NCBI RefSeq assembly: GCF_040546595.1 | Contig: NZ_JBEPOB010000001.1 | Span: 4,155,001 to 4,219,000, forward strand | Direction of reading: 5' to 3' | DNA length: 64,000 nucleotides | DNA from: Bosea sp. OAE506 | GTDB lineage: Bacteria > Pseudomonadota > Alphaproteobacteria > Rhizobiales > Beijerinckiaceae | Shown: piece after piece, positions 61,751 through 64,000 of the stretch | How the letters are laid out: the number at the start of each line of letters is the position of its first letter | Numbering within the stretch: the stretch's first letter is position 1 | Notes under the pieces: generated by a model | Seen by the model: the letters and a program-made list of their open reading frames with translations, nothing else | Database searches by the model: none | What the model was told of the DNA's origin: nothing | Program-made: the position numbers and the translations under genes

Positions 61751-62637
61751 GCGCGGCCCTCGACGACATCCCGCTGAAGCAGCGGCTGGCGGCCCGCGGG
61801 GTCGACGGCCTGACCCTGCTCGTCGTTCCGGCGGTCATTTTCCTGCTGCTGCTCTTCATCTACCCCTTCCTGTACGGGCTGGTGCTGTCGTTCAATCCCA
61901 AGCACGGCGGCGCCTTTGCCAATTACAGCCGCTTCTTCTCGGATTCCTTCCTTTACGGGACGATCGCGACGACCCTCTGGCTCGCTTTGCCGGTAACGCT
62001 GCTGACGCTGGTCTTCGCCGTGCCGATCGCCTTCCGCGTCCGGCTGCTGCAACGCCAGCGGCTGCTGACGACGCTGCTGGTGATTCCTATCACGCTTGGC
62101 ACCGTTCTGGTGGCACAGGGGCTGCTGGCCTATCTCGGTCCGCAGGGCTGGTTCAACCGCAGCCTGATGTGGATCGGCCTGATTTCGACGCCGATCAAGC
62201 TCCTGCACAACTACTGGGGCGTGATGCTGTCGCTGGTGATCACGGGCTTCCCCTTCACCTTCCTTTTGACGCTGTCCTACCTCTCGGGCATCGATCCCGC
62301 GCTGGAGAAGGCCGCCGCGACGCTGGGCGCCGGCCCCTGGGAGCGTTTCAAGCACATCCTCTTCCCGCTGCTGCTGCCGGGTCTGGCGATCACCTTTTGC
62401 CTGAGCTTCGTGCAGGCCTTCTCGGTGTTCCCCTCCGCGGTGCTGCTGGGGGCGCCCGCGGGGCCAACGCGGGTGATCTCCATCGCGGCCTATCAGGCGG
62501 CGTTCGAGGAATACGACTACTCGCTGGCCTCCGCGATCGCGATGATCATGGGAATGGTGCAGCTGTCGATCGTGGTGCTGGTGTTGAGCCTGCGCGGCCT
62601 GCTCTATCGCGGGCCGGCCGGCGGCGGGAAGGGTTGA
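61747..62637 (+). CDS. ABC transporter permease
   Basis: A 296-residue permease with six helices. The cytoplasmic EAA loop is in KAAATLGAGPWERFKHILFP, the binding site for the ATPase. Helix segments include LLVVPAVIFLLLLFIYPFLY near the N-terminus. It is the first of two permeases for the ABC importer. Confidence 0.92.
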   Translation: MSAALDDIPLKQRLAARGVDGLTLLVVPAVIFLLLLFIYPFLYGLVLSFNPKHGGAFANYSRFFSDSFLYGTIATTLWLALPVTLLTLVFAVPIAFRVRLLQRQRLLTTLLVIPITLGTVLVAQGLLAYLGPQGWFNRSLMWIGLISTPIKLLHNYWGVMLSLVITGFPFTFLLTLSYLSGIDPALEKAAATLGAGPWERFKHILFPLLLPGLAITFCLSFVQAFSVFPSAVLLGAPAGPTRVISIAAYQAAFEEYDYSLASAIAMIMGMVQLSIVVLVLSLRGLLYRGPAGGGKG

Positions 62638-62641
62638 GTCG

Positions 62642-63475
62642 ATGGTCGCCGATACCCGTCTCTCGACGAAGATCTGGGCCGCCGCCAACTGGGCGCTGAT
62701 CGGGTTCTTCCTGCTCAACCTGCTGGCGATGATCGCGACCGTGATCACCAGCTCCTTCGCCACGCGCTGGCTCGGGACCTGGTTTCCGGCCGGCTGGACG
62801 ACGCGCTGGTACTATTCCGCATGGTCGGAGTTCCAGCTCTCCGACGTACTGACCGTCACCTTCCAGATCGTCTTCCTGGTGGTGCTTTTGTCAGGGCTGA
62901 TCGGTGTGCCGGCTGCCTATGCGCTGGCGCGGCGCGACTTCCCCGGCAAGAAGATCGTGATGCTGCTGTTCCTGCTGCCGCTGCTGGTGCCGCCGATCAC
63001 CTACGGCATTCCGCTGGCGACGGTGCTCTACAAGCTCGGGCTCGCGGGCCAGATGTCAGGCGTCGTCCTCGCGAACCTCGTGCCGACTGTCCCCTTCGTC
63101 ATCCTGGTGATGATCCCCTTCATCGAGCAGATCGACACCAAGATCGAGGCAGCGGCGCGTGTGTTCGGCGCCAACACCTTCAAGCTCTTTATCCATGTGC
63201 TGCTGCCGCTGCTCATGCCCGGCATTCTGGCAGCGCTGCTGCTGGTGCTCGTGCGCACCATCGCGATGTTCGAGCTGACCTTCCTGACCGCCGGCCCGAC
63301 GAGCCAGACGCTGGTGGTGGCGCTCTACTACGCCGTCTTCGCGGCGGGTGTGCGGGCGGTGCAGTCCATCGACGCGATGGCGGTGATCTACATGGTCACC
63401 ACGCTGGTCTGGCTGGTGATCGCGCTGCGCTTCGTCAACCCGACGCAGATCGTCGGAGGTGGCGGACGGCGCTGA
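62642..63475 (+). CDS. ABC transporter permease
   Basis: A 277-residue permease with six helices. The EAA loop is in EAAARVFGANTFKLFIHVLL and the helices include LIGFFLLNLLAMIATVITS near residue 20. It begins 4 bp after the stop of the first permease and is followed by the binding-protein gene. Confidence 0.92.
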   Translation: MVADTRLSTKIWAAANWALIGFFLLNLLAMIATVITSSFATRWLGTWFPAGWTTRWYYSAWSEFQLSDVLTVTFQIVFLVVLLSGLIGVPAAYALARRDFPGKKIVMLLFLLPLLVPPITYGIPLATVLYKLGLAGQMSGVVLANLVPTVPFVILVMIPFIEQIDTKIEAAARVFGANTFKLFIHVLLPLLMPGILAALLLVLVRTIAMFELTFLTAGPTSQTLVVALYYAVFAAGVRAVQSIDAMAVIYMVTTLVWLVIALRFVNPTQIVGGGGRR

Positions 63476-63577
63476 GACGACCGGCGGCGGGCCACGGCCC
63501 GCCGCTCTCGACCATCGAAACCCCGGCGGCGCCTGTCCGAGGCGCCGGATAGAGGGGCAACCCAGGGAGAGACACCA

Positions 63578-64000
63578 ATGACCGACAAGACGCAGTTCAG
63601 GCCCCATCGCCGCGCCGTCATGGCAGGCGTCGCCAGTGCCGCCGCGCTGGCCGCAACCGGGGTGCGCGCGCAGGGCGCCCCGGTTTCGCTCAACATCATC
63701 GACGTCGCGGGCAATCTCCAGCTGACGCAGGCCTCGATCGAGGCCTTCGTCAAGGCGAACCCGAAGCTGATCTCGCGGCTGAACTTCTCCCGCGCCCCCT
63801 CGCCCGAGCTGCCGGCGAAGCTGAAGGCCCAGCAGGATGCCAACCGCGTCGATATCGATCTCGTCCTGACCGGGCCGGGCGCCATGTCGGACGGTATCCA
63901 GCAGGGTCTTTGGGTCGACCTCTGGAAGTCCCATGGCGCCGCCCTGCCCAAGCCCGAGGACATCTATCACGAGCAGGCGCTCATGATGCAGAAGAACTTC
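63578..64000 (+). CDS. ABC transporter solute-binding protein (5' part, cut by window)
   Basis: The first 141 codons are in the window. A leader (HRRAVMAGVASAAALAATG) suggests twin-arginine or Sec export, followed by LNIIDVAGNLQLTQASIEAF. AGGGAGA precedes ATG 63578. It is the binding protein of the ATPase/permease set and a paralogue of the one at 57148. Confidence 0.9.
   Translation, partial: MTDKTQFRPHRRAVMAGVASAAALAATGVRAQGAPVSLNIIDVAGNLQLTQASIEAFVKANPKLISRLNFSRAPSPELPAKLKAQQDANRVDIDLVLTGPGAMSDGIQQGLWVDLWKSHGAALPKPEDIYHEQALMMQKNF

Overview
The window is GC-rich (well over 60% by eye), densely packed chromosomal DNA with many 4-bp start/stop overlaps. Gene content (Bug-type and TRAP uptake systems, hydantoinase-like HyuA/HyuB, FCD-type GntR regulators, a DcaP-like porin, many catabolic modules each with its own regulator) points to a soil alphaproteobacterium of the Hyphomicrobiales, most like Bosea or a relative. 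That placement is inference from content and codon style; there is no rRNA or tRNA in the window. I saw no transposase, integrase, CRISPR array, tRNA, rRNA or replication origin.

Layout. 1-6.3 kb: a GntR regulator (cut by the window edge) divergent from an amidohydrolase, a VOC-type extradiol dioxygenase, an MhpA-like flavin hydroxylase, a fumarylacetoacetate-hydrolase-family enzyme and a Bug binding protein; this reads as a small aromatic ring-cleavage operon. 6.4-9.7 kb: an NAPE-PLD-like metallo-hydrolase, a secreted ankyrin protein and a porin. 9.9-13.8 kb: 3-hydroxybutyrate dehydrogenase plus acetoacetate decarboxylase, then a peroxiredoxin/AhpD-like pair divergent from a LysR regulator. 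13.8-17.3 kb: a non-coding stretch holding a MITE-like repeat, an ABC exporter, and a chlorite-dismutase-family gene broken by an in-frame TAG.

17.3-24.9 kb: an eight-gene minus-strand run (TTC38-like TPR protein, membrane protein, patatin-like phospholipase, small membrane protein, ferric-reductase-like/Rieske fusion, a Cys-motif membrane-anchored protein, a 68-residue membrane protein, an SDR), divergent from an AraC regulator. The central part looks like an uncharacterised membrane redox module. 25.3-32.1 kb: HyuA/HyuB with a complete TRAP transporter, ending in a strong hairpin. 32.2-39.1 kb: a complete eight-gene Nit1C / nitrogen-starvation cluster with a good sigma-54 promoter candidate in front, divergent from a MocR-type regulator.

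40.8-55.2 kb: a GAF-EAL phosphodiesterase, a small catalase-family peroxidase lacking the expected distal His, a four-carbon sugar acid cluster (DUF1537 kinase, PdxA2, a TIM-barrel/cupin fusion) with a divergent LysR, a GNAT, a HAD dehalogenase, an Lrp/aminotransferase/kinase group, and an MFS exporter. 54.0-64.0 kb: an amino-sugar and hexuronate region (ROK regulator, nagB, nagA, a solute-binding protein, uxuA, a GntR regulator with a palindromic operator, an ABC ATPase, two permeases and a second, paralogous solute-binding protein that runs off the window end).
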